Numbered from the stretch's first letter, positions 26,546 to 35,803 are shown. The stretch is 64,000 bases of DNA from Hyphomicrobiales bacterium (GCA_900467685.1 UBQX01000002.1:62001-126000), one strand, 5' to 3'. The notes: generated by a model not told the origin, from the letters alone. Numbers and translations: made by a program.

Positions 26546-28875
26546 ACAAGATGGACACAAGCTTCCCGACAGTGATCAACGGCCCGCTCCACGCCGACCG
26601 TCGGCACGATTCCGCGCATAAGCATGTCGCGGGTTCCGCAGACTATATCGACGACATGCCGGAGCCCTCCGGCATGCTGCACGCCGCCATCGGCATGACC
26701 GACCGCGCGCACGCCATCATCACCAGCATGGACCTCTCTGCCGTCGAATCCGCGCCCGGCGTGGTCGCCGTGCTGACGGCGAAGGATTTTCCGGTCAACG
26801 ATGTCAGCTCTGCCCACAAGCATGACGAGCCTGTGCTCACGGATAAGCTCGTGGAGTTCCACGGCCAGCCGGCCTTTGTCGTCATTGCCGAAACCCGCGC
26901 CGCTGCCCGTCAGGCCGCCCGCCGCGCCCGCATCGAATATGAAGACCTGCCCGCCATTCTCTCCGTCGCCGAAGCCAAGGCTGCCGGCGGCAAGTTCGTG
27001 ACCGAGCCGCTGACGCTGAAGCGCGGCGATGCCGACACCGCCCTTGCCCAAGCGCCAAAGCGTATCAAGGGCCAGATGGAAGTCGGCGGCCAGGAGCATT
27101 TCTATCTCGAAGGCCATATCTCCATCGCCATTCCGGGCGAGGACGACGAGATGACGATCTGGGCCTCGACCCAGCATCCGTCCGAAATCCAGCACATGGT
27201 CGCCCATGTGCTCGAAGTGCCCTCCAATGCCGTGACCGTCTTTGTGCGCCGTATGGGCGGCGGCTTCGGCGGCAAGGAAACGCAAGGAAACCAGTTCGCG
27301 GCCATCGCTGCCGTCGCCGCACGCAAGCTCAAGCGCGCCATCAAGATCCGCCTTGACCGCGACGAGGACATGACCGCCACCGGCAAGCGCCACGACTTCG
27401 TGATCGACTACGATCTCGGCTTTGACGAAGATGGCCGTATCCATGGCGTGAAGGCGGAATTCGCCGCCCGCTGCGGCTTCTCCGCCGACCTTTCGGGCCC
27501 GGTGACCGACCGCGCGCTCTTCCATGTCGACAATGCCTATTTCTACCCGCATGTCGAGGTGAAGTCGCTGCCGCTGAAGACCAACACGGTCTCCAACACC
27601 GCCTTCCGCGGCTTCGGCGGCCCGCAGGGCTGCGTCGGCGCGGAACGCTTCATGGAAGAAATCGCCTATGCGCTCGGCAAGGATCCGCTCGACGTCCGCA
27701 TGGCCAATTTCTATGGCGAACCCGGCTCCGACCGCGTGCTGACGCCTTACCACCAGACGGTGGAAGACAATATCATGCCGCGTCTCGTGGCCGAGCTTGC
27801 CGAGAAGACGGACTATCGCAAGCGCCGTGAAGAGATCATCGCCTTCAACAAGTCGAGCCGCGTCATCCGCAAGGGCATTGCGCTGACCCCGGTCAAGTTC
27901 GGCATCTCCTTCACCATGACCGCCTTCAACCAGGCCGGTGCGCTCGTCCATGTCTACCAGGATGGCTCGATCCACCTGAACCATGGCGGTACGGAAATGG
28001 GCCAGGGCCTTTACACCAAGGTCGCGCAGGTCATTGCCGATTGCTTCCAGGTCGATCTCGACCGCGTCAAGATCACCGCGACGACCACGGGCAAGGTGCC
28101 GAACACATCGGCCACCGCCGCATCCTCCGGCACGGATCTCAACGGCATGGCGGCCTATGACGCCGCCCGTCAGATCAAGGAACGCCTCGTCGCCTTCGCC
28201 GCTGACAAGTGGAAGGTCCCGGAAGCCGACGTCGAATTCCTGCCGAACCGCGTTCGCGTGGGCACCGACATCATCCCCTTCCCGGATTTCATCAATCAGG
28301 CCTATTTCGCCCGCATCCAGTTGTCTGCTGCCGGCTTCTACAAGACGCCGGAAATCCACTGGAACCGCGCGACCGGCCAGGGCCGCCCGTTCTATTATTT
28401 CTCCTACGGCGCCTCGGTCTCCGAAGTCTCCGTAGACACGCTGACCGGCGAATATATCGTCAACCGCGCCGATGTGCTGCACGATGTCGGCCATTCGCTC
28501 AACCCGGCCATCGACAAGGGCCAGGTCGAGGGCGGCTTCATTCAGGGCATGGGCTGGCTGACGACGGAAGAACTGTGGTGGGACGGTAAGGGCCGGCTGC
28601 GCACACATGCGCCCTCGACCTACAAGATCCCGCTCGCCTCGGACAAGCCGGAGATCTTCAACGTGGAACTCGCCGAATGGTCGGTCAACAAGTTGCCCAC
28701 CATCGGCCGCTCCAAGGCCGTCGGCGAGCCGCCGCTCGTCCTGCCGATCTCGGTCGTCGAGGCCATCTCCATGGCTGTCGCCAGCGTGGCCGATTACCGC
28801 CAATGCCCGCGTATCGACACGCCGACGACGCCGGAGCGCGTGCTGATGGCCATTGAACGGCTGAAGACGGCATAG
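26542..28875 (+). CDS. xdhB: Xanthine dehydrogenase molybdopterin-binding subunit
   Basis: 777 residues from the ATG at 26542, which overlaps the xdhA stop by four bases; the longer open frame begins inside xdhA. The aldehyde-oxidase/xanthine-dehydrogenase hammerhead domain is followed by the molybdenum-binding domains. Seen: VFVRRMGGGFGGKETQGNQF, AFRGFGGPQGCVGAERFMEE with the substrate-binding Arg, HLNHGGTEMGQGLYTKVAQV, and near the C-terminus KAVGEPPLVLPISV with the catalytic Glu. The cofactor is molybdopterin; acts in the cytoplasm with XdhA and is matured by XdhC. Confidence 0.96.
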   Translation: MNKMDTSFPTVINGPLHADRRHDSAHKHVAGSADYIDDMPEPSGMLHAAIGMTDRAHAIITSMDLSAVESAPGVVAVLTAKDFPVNDVSSAHKHDEPVLTDKLVEFHGQPAFVVIAETRAAARQAARRARIEYEDLPAILSVAEAKAAGGKFVTEPLTLKRGDADTALAQAPKRIKGQMEVGGQEHFYLEGHISIAIPGEDDEMTIWASTQHPSEIQHMVAHVLEVPSNAVTVFVRRMGGGFGGKETQGNQFAAIAAVAARKLKRAIKIRLDRDEDMTATGKRHDFVIDYDLGFDEDGRIHGVKAEFAARCGFSADLSGPVTDRALFHVDNAYFYPHVEVKSLPLKTNTVSNTAFRGFGGPQGCVGAERFMEEIAYALGKDPLDVRMANFYGEPGSDRVLTPYHQTVEDNIMPRLVAELAEKTDYRKRREEIIAFNKSSRVIRKGIALTPVKFGISFTMTAFNQAGALVHVYQDGSIHLNHGGTEMGQGLYTKVAQVIADCFQVDLDRVKITATTTGKVPNTSATAASSGTDLNGMAAYDAARQIKERLVAFAADKWKVPEADVEFLPNRVRVGTDIIPFPDFINQAYFARIQLSAAGFYKTPEIHWNRATGQGRPFYYFSYGASVSEVSVDTLTGEYIVNRADVLHDVGHSLNPAIDKGQVEGGFIQGMGWLTTEELWWDGKGRLRTHAPSTYKIPLASDKPEIFNVELAEWSVNKLPTIGRSKAVGEPPLVLPISVVEAISMAVASVADYRQCPRIDTPTTPERVLMAIERLKTA

Positions 28876-28879
28876 AGCC

Positions 28880-29716
28880 ATGACACAAGATCCCGCCCGC
28901 TTTCTGGATAAAGAGGGGGCAAAGGTCCTTGTCGAGGTCGCCTCGGTCAGGGGCTCGGCCCCGCGTGAGCAAGGCGCCTTTATGCTCGTCTCGCTGGATG
29001 CCCTCGCCGGCACGATTGGCGGCGGCCAGCTCGAATATATGGCGATCGACCACGCCCGGCGCATGCTCGCCGGCAAGGGTGGCGAGGCAACGCTTTCGGT
29101 GCCCCTCGGCCCGGAAATCGGGCAATGCTGCGGGGGCCGCGTCGAGATCGGCTTTCGGCTAGTGGATGCTGCGCTGAAAGCAGAGCTTGCCGCGCGTCTG
29201 GCGCTCGAAGCTGAGACACAGCCGGCCGTCTATGTCTTCGGCGCAGGCCATGTCGGCCATGCCATAGCCGCAGCGCTCTCGCTCCTGCCGCTCAATGTCA
29301 CGATGGTGGAATCCCGCGAACACGAACTCGCCGGCCTGCCGGAGAATGTGACCGCAAAGCTCGCCGCCATGCCAGAAAGCGTGGTCGCCTCCATTCCGCC
29401 CGGCAGCGCCGTCCTGATCTTGACGCACGATCACGCGCTCGATTTCCTCATCGCGGCGGAAGCCCTGAAACGAACCAACCTAGCCTATACCGGCATGATC
29501 GGCTCCGCCACCAAGCGCGCCACCTTCGCAAGCTGGCTCAAGCGCGAAGCGCGGGAGGCCGATCTCGCCCGCCTGACGCTGCCGGTCGGCGGCCCGCTGA
29601 AAGACAAGCGCCCCGCCGTCATCGCCGCGCTCACGGCTGCGGAAATCATGACGGCACTCACCCATCATGCATTGCAACATGACGCGATTGGGCGTCATAT
29701 ATCGCCCAAAATATAA
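28880..29716 (+). CDS. xdhC: XdhC, molybdenum-cofactor insertion chaperone for xanthine dehydrogenase
   Basis: XdhC binds and sulfurates the molybdenum cofactor and delivers it to XdhB. The 278-residue protein has the N-terminal XdhC/CoxI motif VEVASVRGSAPREQGAFMLV, GTIGGGQLEYMAIDHAR and GPEIGQCCGGRVEIGF with its cysteine pair, and the C-terminal Rossmann-like domain PAVYVFGAGHVGHAIAAALS with YTGMIGSATKRATF. It starts four bases after the xdhB stop, in the same operon. Confidence 0.93.
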   Translation: MTQDPARFLDKEGAKVLVEVASVRGSAPREQGAFMLVSLDALAGTIGGGQLEYMAIDHARRMLAGKGGEATLSVPLGPEIGQCCGGRVEIGFRLVDAALKAELAARLALEAETQPAVYVFGAGHVGHAIAAALSLLPLNVTMVESREHELAGLPENVTAKLAAMPESVVASIPPGSAVLILTHDHALDFLIAAEALKRTNLAYTGMIGSATKRATFASWLKREAREADLARLTLPVGGPLKDKRPAVIAALTAAEIMTALTHHALQHDAIGRHISPKI

Positions 29717-29732
29717 ATACCGGGGACTCTGA

Positions 29733-30977
29733 ATGTACGAATTCGCCATCGTCTGGGAATGGCTCGCCTTTGCGGTGAGATGGCTTCACGTCGTGACGGC
29801 AATCGCCTGGATCGGCTCTTCCTTCTACTTCATCGCGCTCGATCTGGGCCTGCGCAAAGCGCCCGACCTGCCCCCCGGTGCCTATGGCGAGGAATGGCAG
29901 GTCCATGGCGGCGGCTTCTACCATATCCGCAAATATCTGGTGGCACCGGCCTCCATGCCGGAGCATCTGACCTGGTTCAAATGGGAAAGCTACGCCACCT
30001 GGCTTTCCGGCTTTGCCATGCTGGCGGTCGTCTATTACGGCGGGGCTGACCTCTTCCTCATCGACCGCCATGTGCTCGACGTGCCGCAATGGCAGGCGAT
30101 CCTCATCTCGCTCGCCTCGCTGTCTGTCGGCTGGATCATCTATGACACGCTGTGCAAATCCCCAATCGGCAAGAACACCTGGGGGCTGATGGCGCTGCTC
30201 TATGTCGCGCTCGTCGCCATGGCCTGGGGCTATACGCAGGTCTTCACCGGCCGCGCCGCCTTCCTGCATCTCGGCGCGTTTACGGCCACGATCATGTCGG
30301 CCAACGTCTTCTTCATCATTATCCCGAACCAGAAGATTGTCGTCGCAGACCTGATTGCCGGCCGCACGCCCGACCCCAAATACGGGGCGATTGCCAAGCA
30401 GCGCTCGCTCCACAACAACTACCTGACGCTGCCCGTCATCTTCTTCATGCTGTCGAACCACTATCCGCTGGCCTTCGGCACGAAATACAACTGGATCATC
30501 GCGGCGCTGGTCTTCCTTATGGGCGTCACGATCCGCCACTGGTTCAACACGACCCACGCCCGCAAGGGCAAGCCGGCCTGGACCTGGGCACTGACAGCGA
30601 TCATCTTCATCCTCATCATGTGGCTTTCCACCGTGCCGAAGGTCCTTGGCGGCGGTGAGAACGACAAGACCTCACTTGCTCCCACCTTCCAGCGCTTCGC
30701 CGGAGACCCGCATTTTAACGCCGCCAAGGACGTGATCGGCACGCGCTGCATGATGTGCCACACGGCCGAGCCCGCCTATGAAGGTATTGCGCGTCCACCG
30801 AAGGGCGTCGCCTTCGACAACGATGCTGCCATCGCCGCCCATGCCCGCGAAATCTACCTGCAAGCGGGCCGCTCTCACGCCATGCCGCCCGGCAATGTCA
30901 GTGAGATCACGCTGGACGAACGCAAGGTCCTGACCGCCTGGTATGAAAGCGCCGTTGCGAAAGGCGCGACCCAATGA
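29733..30977 (+). CDS. puuD: PuuD, membrane-bound urate hydroxylase with C-terminal cytochrome c domain
   Basis: PuuD oxidises urate to 5-hydroxyisourate and passes electrons to the respiratory chain, replacing soluble uricase. The 414-residue protein has about eight transmembrane helices (DUF989 domain, with HVVTAIAWIGSSFYFIALD and SANVFFIIIPNQKIVVADL) and a C-terminal class I cytochrome c domain with heme motif CMMCH at residues 339-343 and a Met ligand in SHAMPPGN. It lies 16 bp after xdhC and overlaps guaD by four bases. It links the plus-strand genes to uraH, uraD and puuE on the other strand. Confidence 0.94.
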   Translation: MYEFAIVWEWLAFAVRWLHVVTAIAWIGSSFYFIALDLGLRKAPDLPPGAYGEEWQVHGGGFYHIRKYLVAPASMPEHLTWFKWESYATWLSGFAMLAVVYYGGADLFLIDRHVLDVPQWQAILISLASLSVGWIIYDTLCKSPIGKNTWGLMALLYVALVAMAWGYTQVFTGRAAFLHLGAFTATIMSANVFFIIIPNQKIVVADLIAGRTPDPKYGAIAKQRSLHNNYLTLPVIFFMLSNHYPLAFGTKYNWIIAALVFLMGVTIRHWFNTTHARKGKPAWTWALTAIIFILIMWLSTVPKVLGGGENDKTSLAPTFQRFAGDPHFNAAKDVIGTRCMMCHTAEPAYEGIARPPKGVAFDNDAAIAAHAREIYLQAGRSHAMPPGNVSEITLDERKVLTAWYESAVAKGATQ

Positions 30978-32287
30978 CCGCCCTCCTCCTTCGCGGCCGC
31001 ATCCTCTCCTTCCACCGCAAGCCTGAAACCCTGACCGACACCGCCGCCTATCTTTACGAAGAAGACGGCGGCATCCTGATCGAAAACGGCCTCGTCTCCG
31101 CCGTCGGCTCCTATGCAGACATCAAGGCCCAGGCCCCGGCCGGCGTTGAGACGCGCGATCACCGCCCCCACCTCATCTTGCCCGGCCTCGTCGACACCCA
31201 TCTGCATTTCCCGCAAATGCAGGTCATCGGCTCCTATGCCGCCAACCTGCTCGAATGGCTGAACACCTACACCTTCATCGAAGAACAGCGCTTCGCTTCT
31301 GCCGATCATGCCGCGCGCATCGCCGTGCATTTCTTCGACGAAATGGTCCGCCACGGCACGACGACGGCGGTTGCTTATTGCTCGGTGCACAAGACCTCCG
31401 CCGACGCCTTCTTTGCGGAAAGCCTGAAGCGCAACATGCGCATGGTCGCCGGCAAGGTGATGATGGATCGCAATGCGCCCGAGGCGCTGCGTGATACCGC
31501 ACAAGCGGGCTATGACGACACGAGACAGGTGATCGCCGACTGGAACGGCAAGGGCCGCAACCACGTCGCCATTACCCCCCGCTTTGCCATCACCTCGACG
31601 CCCGAACAGATGGAAGCGGCGGGCGCGCTGGTCAGGGAATTCCCCGACCTGCATGTGCAGACGCATCTCTCGGAAAACCTAGACGAGATCCGCTTCACCT
31701 GCGAACTCTATCCGCAGGCGAAGGACTACACCGACGTCTACGCCCATTACGGCCTGCTCGGCCCCAACACGCTCTTCGGTCATGCGATCCACCTGTCGGA
31801 GCGCGAGATGGATGCGATGAGCGAGGCCGGCGGCATTGCCGTCCACTGCCCGACCTCGAACCTCTTCCTCGGCTCCGGCCTCTTCCCGCTGCGCAAGATG
31901 ACGAACCGGGCCAAGCCGGTGCGCACGGCGGTCGCCACCGATATCGGCGGCGGCTCGTCCTACTCGATGCTGCGCACCATGGACGAGGCCTACAAGATCC
32001 AGCAATTGCAGGCCGAGCGCCTGAACCCGCTGGAAAGCTTCTGGTGGATGACGCGCGGCAATGCCGAGGCGCTGTCGCTGGAAAAGCACATCGGCGCAAT
32101 AGCCCCCGGCATGGACGCCGATCTCGTTGTGATGGACATGAGGGCGACGCCTGCCATGGCGCTGAAGGCGGAGGTGGTCTCGACACTGGCGGAAGAACTC
32201 TTCCTGTTGCAGACCATGGGCGACGACCGGGCCATCGCAGAGACCTATGTTGCTGGAAAGGCAATGAAATCAGGCATAACTGGATAA
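30974..32287 (+). CDS. guaD: Guanine deaminase
   Basis: GuaD converts guanine to xanthine, feeding xanthine dehydrogenase. The 437-residue amidohydrolase-family enzyme has the metal motif DTHLHFPQM (His76, His78), the family feature EWLNTYTFIEEQRF, ITPRFAITSTPEQM, HVQTHLSENLDEI, a metal His in LFGHAIHLSERE, HCPTSNLFLGSGLFPL and ATDIGGGSSYSML with the catalytic Asp. Its start overlaps the puuD stop (ATGA); it is the last gene of the operon. A CtrA-box-like sequence and a hairpin follow. Confidence 0.95.
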   Translation: MTALLLRGRILSFHRKPETLTDTAAYLYEEDGGILIENGLVSAVGSYADIKAQAPAGVETRDHRPHLILPGLVDTHLHFPQMQVIGSYAANLLEWLNTYTFIEEQRFASADHAARIAVHFFDEMVRHGTTTAVAYCSVHKTSADAFFAESLKRNMRMVAGKVMMDRNAPEALRDTAQAGYDDTRQVIADWNGKGRNHVAITPRFAITSTPEQMEAAGALVREFPDLHVQTHLSENLDEIRFTCELYPQAKDYTDVYAHYGLLGPNTLFGHAIHLSEREMDAMSEAGGIAVHCPTSNLFLGSGLFPLRKMTNRAKPVRTAVATDIGGGSSYSMLRTMDEAYKIQQLQAERLNPLESFWWMTRGNAEALSLEKHIGAIAPGMDADLVVMDMRATPAMALKAEVVSTLAEELFLLQTMGDDRAIAETYVAGKAMKSGITG

Positions 32288-32321
32288 TCGTCAATTCGGG
32301 GTCTTGAAACCCAGAACGGCA

Positions 32322-32336
32322 TTAACCATTTGTTAA
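32322..32336. promoter_or_regulatory. Exact CtrA box (TTAA-N7-TTAA) in the guaD/tetR gap
   Basis: TTAACCATTTGTTAA fits the full consensus. It sits between the 3' ends of two convergent genes, where no promoter is expected, and is followed within 15 bases by a structured segment ending in a terminator. Confidence 0.5.
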
Positions 32337-32344
32337 GCATCTGA

Positions 32345-32426
32345 GCGCACACTGGAGTCAATCCGGTGCTTTGACGCCGAATGATAGAGGGCCGCGTGAG
32401 CACGGATGTACTGCCACGCGGCTTTT
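32345..32426 (+). ncRNA. Candidate small structured RNA (or the guaD operon's 3' end)
   Basis: Hairpin 1 is CACTGGA/TCCGGTG (32350-32368). Hairpin 2 is GCCGCGTG (32391-32398) with CACGCGGC (32415-32422), followed by TTTT, a typical terminator. The start point is a guess from the CtrA box just upstream. It matches no RNA family I know. The plainer reading is that hairpin 2 simply terminates the xdh-guaD transcript. No convincing reading frame with a ribosome-binding site lies inside. Confidence 0.3.
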
Positions 32427-32427
32427 G

Positions 32428-33045
32428 CTATCCAGCGATCCGCATCTTTTCCAGATAACCGAACACCGCAGAGCGCGCTCGGCTTTGGACATCGGCCGCA
32501 TCCGTTTCCCCGCGCAAACCCGCCGCATCAATCAATCCCCGCACCAGCGATATCAGATCCCAGGCAGCAATGAGCGGCCTTGAGATGCCATGCCGCTCCA
32601 GAAACCCTGCGATCTCCTCCGCCAGTTCCGTCTTCAGCGCGCGCGTCTCTTCGTCAATGGCGAGCATCCCTTCCGCATATTCCAGCGTCCGAGCCAGGTT
32701 CGGCCGGTCAAATTGCCCGCGCGCGGCGACGCCGAGCAACCGGTCGACCACGACCTCGAACGGCTCCCCCTCCGACGCCGCCAGAACCTGCCGCATCCCG
32801 TCGAGCAGATCCTGCCGGCTTTGCCGCAACAGCCCGGCTACAATCGCCTCCTTGGAGGGGAAATACTGGTAGAGCGAGCCGACACTGACGCCCGCCACGG
32901 CCGCGACCCGATTGGTGTTCAGCCCAGCGAGCCCTTCCGTTTCCAGAATGCGAGCCCCCGCCTCGTAGATCGCCTCCACCAGCACGGCGGAGCGGCGCTG
33001 GCGCGGGGTTTTGCGCGGGTTCGCGGTGGCGAGATCGGTCTTCAT
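32428..33045 (-). CDS. TetR-family transcriptional regulator
   Basis: The 205-residue protein has the TetR DNA-binding domain at about 15-65 (RRSAVLVEAIYEAGARIL, then GLNTNRVAAVAGVSVGSLYQ and YFPSKEAIVAGLL) and an all-helical C-terminal ligand domain. It is divergent from the darcynin and SDR genes with 75 bp between starts, the usual layout for a local repressor of those genes. The start is the ATG at 33045. Ligand unknown. Confidence 0.9.
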   Translation of the reverse strand: MKTDLATANPRKTPRQRRSAVLVEAIYEAGARILETEGLAGLNTNRVAAVAGVSVGSLYQYFPSKEAIVAGLLRQSRQDLLDGMRQVLAASEGEPFEVVVDRLLGVAARGQFDRPNLARTLEYAEGMLAIDEETRALKTELAEEIAGFLERHGISRPLIAAWDLISLVRGLIDAAGLRGETDAADVQSRARSAVFGYLEKMRIAG

Positions 33046-33120
33046 GAATGCGAGTTCTCAGATGCGAGCTTTTACTCATATTATCGCGAGATCACCTCAG
33101 CGTCAAAGGAGTTGCCGCAC

Positions 33121-33465
33121 ATGTCCGCATCCCGTTTCACCATCTTCATGCTTCTCGAAGCCCTGCCCTCCTGGCTCAGCCTCGATCGCACCGCGCGCGG
33201 CAAGATCGCCGAGGAGGCCTTGGGCTCCAGCCTTTCGGGTTTCAACGTCAAGCACCGCCATTTCGATGCCGAGGCCTTCAGCGGTCGCTGCAGCGACATC
33301 TCAGTCTTCGAGACGAACGACCTGACAGCCTACTATTACGTCGTCGAGCGGCTGCGTGATTCCGCCTTCTTTGCCGTCCCCTATTTCCGCGTCATCGATA
33401 TCATCCCGACGATTGCGGAAGGCTATCGCGACTTCGAAAGCCACGAGGCTGGCCATGCAGCTTGA
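33121..33465 (+). CDS. Darcynin-family protein
   Basis: The 114-residue protein resembles the darcynin family, a small soluble family of unknown function: FTIFMLLEALPSWLSLDRTAR, KHRHFDAEAFSGRCSDISVF, ETNDLTAYYYVVERLRD and PYFRVIDIIPTIAEGY. The start is the ATG at 33121, with AAGGAG about 14 bases upstream. Its 3' end overlaps the SDR gene by 11 bp, so they are coupled. Identification is from memory of the family pattern; the pairing with a TetR repressor and an oxidoreductase suggests a detoxification or stress unit, which is inference. Confidence 0.75.
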   Translation: MSASRFTIFMLLEALPSWLSLDRTARGKIAEEALGSSLSGFNVKHRHFDAEAFSGRCSDISVFETNDLTAYYYVVERLRDSAFFAVPYFRVIDIIPTIAEGYRDFESHEAGHAA

Positions 33466-34204
33466 GCGGATCAAGGCACTGGTCACGGGCGGCAGCTCCG
33501 GTGTGGGTCGAGCGCTGGCGCTCAAGCTGGCGAGCGCGGGCGCAACCGTCATCATCACGGGACGCGCCCGCACGCGGCTCAACGCAGTCGCGGAAATGCA
33601 TCCGGGAAAGATCCTCCCCGTCGTGGTCGACCTAGCGGACCCCGCCGCCGTCGACACACTGATCGCCACGCTGCATCGGGACCATCCCGATCTCGCCCTG
33701 CTGGTCAACAATGCCGGAGTGCAATACCTGCTCGACATCGCCGGAAACGATCCGCAGAAGACGCTGGCGCTGGCCCGCGAGGAGATCGCCGTCAACTTCA
33801 CCGCACCGGCTGCCCTCACAATAGGCCTCGCTCCATTACTGAAACGGCAGCGGCAGGCCATGATCGTCAACATCTCCTCCGGCCTCGCCGTCTCGCCCAA
33901 GACCAGCGCGCCGATCTATTGCGCGACCAAGGGAGCGCTCGACTCGCTGACCCGCACGACGCGCTACAGGATGGAGGACGGCAGACTTCCGATCGGAGTC
34001 ATGCATGTCGTGCTGCCGCTCGTCGACACGCCGATGACCACCGGGCGCGGTTCGGGAAAGATGACGCCGGAGGCGGTGGCGGACGCGATAGCTGACGAGA
34101 TAAGCAAAGACTGCGACGAAGTCTGGATCGGCAAGGCCCGCATGTTGCGGCTCCTCGCCGCCATTGCGCCAGGCCTCGCAGTTCGGCTGCTACGCAACAG
34201 CTGA
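33455..34204 (+). CDS. Short-chain dehydrogenase/reductase (DltE-like SDR)
   Basis: 249 residues from the ATG at 33455, inside the end of the darcynin gene. The classic SDR pattern is complete: cofactor loop TGGSSGVGRALALKL near the N-terminus, VVDLAD, LVNNAGVQY, the catalytic Ser in IVNISSGLAV and YCATK with Tyr and Lys. The TGR sequence after the second strand suggests NADP preference. Substrate unknown. It is convergent with the phosphoesterase gene, one base apart, and probably under the divergent TetR repressor. Confidence 0.9.
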   Translation: MQLERIKALVTGGSSGVGRALALKLASAGATVIITGRARTRLNAVAEMHPGKILPVVVDLADPAAVDTLIATLHRDHPDLALLVNNAGVQYLLDIAGNDPQKTLALAREEIAVNFTAPAALTIGLAPLLKRQRQAMIVNISSGLAVSPKTSAPIYCATKGALDSLTRTTRYRMEDGRLPIGVMHVVLPLVDTPMTTGRGSGKMTPEAVADAIADEISKDCDEVWIGKARMLRLLAAIAPGLAVRLLRNS

Positions 34205-34205
34205 A

Positions 34206-34946
34206 CTATTCCAGCCAACCGGTCGCCAGCGCCGAAGCCCATTGCGGGCGGCCATAGTTCGCCGCCAGCCGCGACATGGCGATGTTGTCGTACGGCACAT
34301 TGCGGAAGGTGACACCGTAACCGTCTGCCACCTTCTCCACGAACGCGTAGCTCGCCAGCGGGTGCCCAGCCTCGATCTTGTGCGGATAAGGCGCGACATC
34401 GTCATACCCAGGACAGCCGACACTGCCAGGATTGACCATCAGCCGCCCGTCCGAAAGCCGAAGCATAGCCGGAAGATGACTATGGGCAAAGAGAATGACG
34501 GGCTGCTCGATGCCTTCGGCCAGCGCCTCGATCTCCGCCAGCGACTTGCGCCGGACGGAACCATCTTCCAGCACCTTTTCCAGCCAGTATCGATTGTCGT
34601 CCTGAGGCGTCGCGTGGCACATGTAGAACTCGCCGCGATGCACATGCGTGACGGGAAGGCCTCTGATCCAGTCGAAATGTCCGGGCAGCATCTCGCCATG
34701 CGCGATGCGGTCCGAGGGCCACATCGCGTCAGGCGACTGCTCGATCAGGTAGCGGTCATGATTGCCGCGCACCGTCGGGATGTTGAGCGCCGTCAGCCGC
34801 GCCGCGACCTTGCCCGGCTCCAGCGGCCCGCTGAAGCAATCGCCGAGATTGACGATATCGTCGACGCCCTGCGCCGCGATGTCATCCAGCACGGCCTGAA
34901 GCGCAAGATCGTTGCCATGAATGTCGGCAATCACGGCAATACGCAT
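34206..34946 (-). CDS. Calcineurin-like metallophosphoesterase
   Basis: 246 residues from the ATG at 34946, which has GGGAG seven bases upstream; a GTG just before it is less likely. The metal-site motifs are clear: IADIHGN (D-x-H), NLGDCFSGP (GD), VRGNHDRY (GNHD), CHATP and HSHLP (GHxH-like). It starts right after the uraH stop and so belongs to the uraD-uraH operon. A role in purine breakdown is not known; relatives act on cyclic nucleotides, dinucleotide polyphosphates or phosphodiesters. Confidence 0.9.
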   Translation of the reverse strand: MRIAVIADIHGNDLALQAVLDDIAAQGVDDIVNLGDCFSGPLEPGKVAARLTALNIPTVRGNHDRYLIEQSPDAMWPSDRIAHGEMLPGHFDWIRGLPVTHVHRGEFYMCHATPQDDNRYWLEKVLEDGSVRRKSLAEIEALAEGIEQPVILFAHSHLPAMLRLSDGRLMVNPGSVGCPGYDDVAPYPHKIEAGHPLASYAFVEKVADGYGVTFRNVPYDNIAMSRLAANYGRPQWASALATGWLE

Positions 34947-34949
34947 CAC

Positions 34950-35306
34950 TCAGCTCCCGCGATAGGTCGAATAGCTCCAGGGCGAGATGAGCAGCGGCAC
35001 ATGATAATGCGCACTCGTGTCGGCAATGCCGAAACGGATCGGAACGAGATCGAGAAACGGCGGATCTGCCAGAACCTGTCCGGTCTTTTTCAGATAAGCG
35101 CCGGCATGAAACAGCAACTCATATTGCCCCTTCTGGAAGCTCTCGCCGATCAGGATCGGCCCGCCATCGACGCGGCCATCCGCATTGGTCACGACCGACT
35201 TGATGCGAACCGGCTCATGTGCTTCCAGCTTGAACAGGTCGATCGTCAACCCCTCTGCCGGCTTGCCGAGCGCGGTGTCGAGAACGTGGGTGGTGAGACC
35301 GGTCAT
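34950..35306 (-). CDS. uraH: 5-hydroxyisourate hydrolase (transthyretin-like)
   Basis: UraH hydrolyses 5-hydroxyisourate, the PuuD product, to OHCU. The 118-residue protein has the transthyretin fold and its three active-site signatures: [15 protein letters not shown] with the catalytic His at residue 7, the Arg/His region around DGR and [19 protein letters not shown], and the C-terminal YRGS. It overlaps the allA stop by four bases (ATGA) and is followed directly by the phosphoesterase gene. Confidence 0.95.
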   Translation of the reverse strand: MTGLTTHVLDTALGKPAEGLTIDLFKLEAHEPVRIKSVVTNADGRVDGGPILIGESFQKGQYELLFHAGAYLKKTGQVLADPPFLDLVPIRFGIADTSAHYHVPLLISPWSYSTYRGS

Positions 35307-35803
35307 GCTTCAGGCTCCTGGATGATGAAGGGTTCGGAATAGAAATATTCCTCGAGATTATTGCCGGGCCCAGTGCGGTCCACAACGAGAAAATCGCTGA
35401 TTTCCTTCAGAGACATCAGCGGATGATGCCAGACATTGGCGCGATAGTTCACGCCCTGATGCGCGCCCGCGAGAAAGACCTGCGGCAAGCCGGGCTTGCC
35501 ACCATCGTCCTCGGCAACGACGACCAGAAACGGCCGCCCTGAAAGCGGCGAAAACGACTGGCTGCCGAACGGATGCCGTTCCATCATGTCGACCGAATAG
35601 GGGAAGGCACGCGGCTGGCCACGGAAGATGTTGAGGATGACGCTCGCCCCCTCGCCCAGCGCTTCAGCGGAGGCCAGCGCATGAAACCGCTCCGTCGTGC
35701 CACCATTGATCAGCCGCATCGTCGACGGATCGGCCTCGATGACATCGCCGAAGGGCGCGAAGGCGGCTTTGGTGAGGGGATGGATGGGGAGAATGCGTGT
35801 CAG
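35303..35803 (-). CDS. allA: Ureidoglycolate lyase, start codon non-standard
   Basis: AllA splits ureidoglycolate into glyoxylate and urea. The family part [54 protein letters not shown] and [14 protein letters not shown] is clear. The first ATG (35719) would give only 138 residues, but the same frame codes for the missing family N-terminus ([20 protein letters not shown]) and has no ATG, GTG or TTG before the hepT stop. I place the start at the CTG at 35803, which has GGAG six bases upstream and gives 166 residues, the usual length. If CTG does not work, the gene is 5'-damaged. Overlaps uraH by four bases. Confidence 0.8.
   Translation of the reverse strand: MTRILPIHPLTKAAFAPFGDVIEADPSTMRLINGGTTERFHALASAEALGEGASVILNIFRGQPRAFPYSVDMMERHPFGSQSFSPLSGRPFLVVVAEDDGGKPGLPQVFLAGAHQGVNYRANVWHHPLMSLKEISDFLVVDRTGPGNNLEEYFYSEPFIIQEPEA

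Noticed and set aside
26518-29076. 852-codon minus-strand frame over xdhB
   Set aside because: Shadow frame; xdhB motifs (GGGFGGKE, RGFGGPQG, GEPPLVL) are in the plus strand and overlap xdhA correctly.
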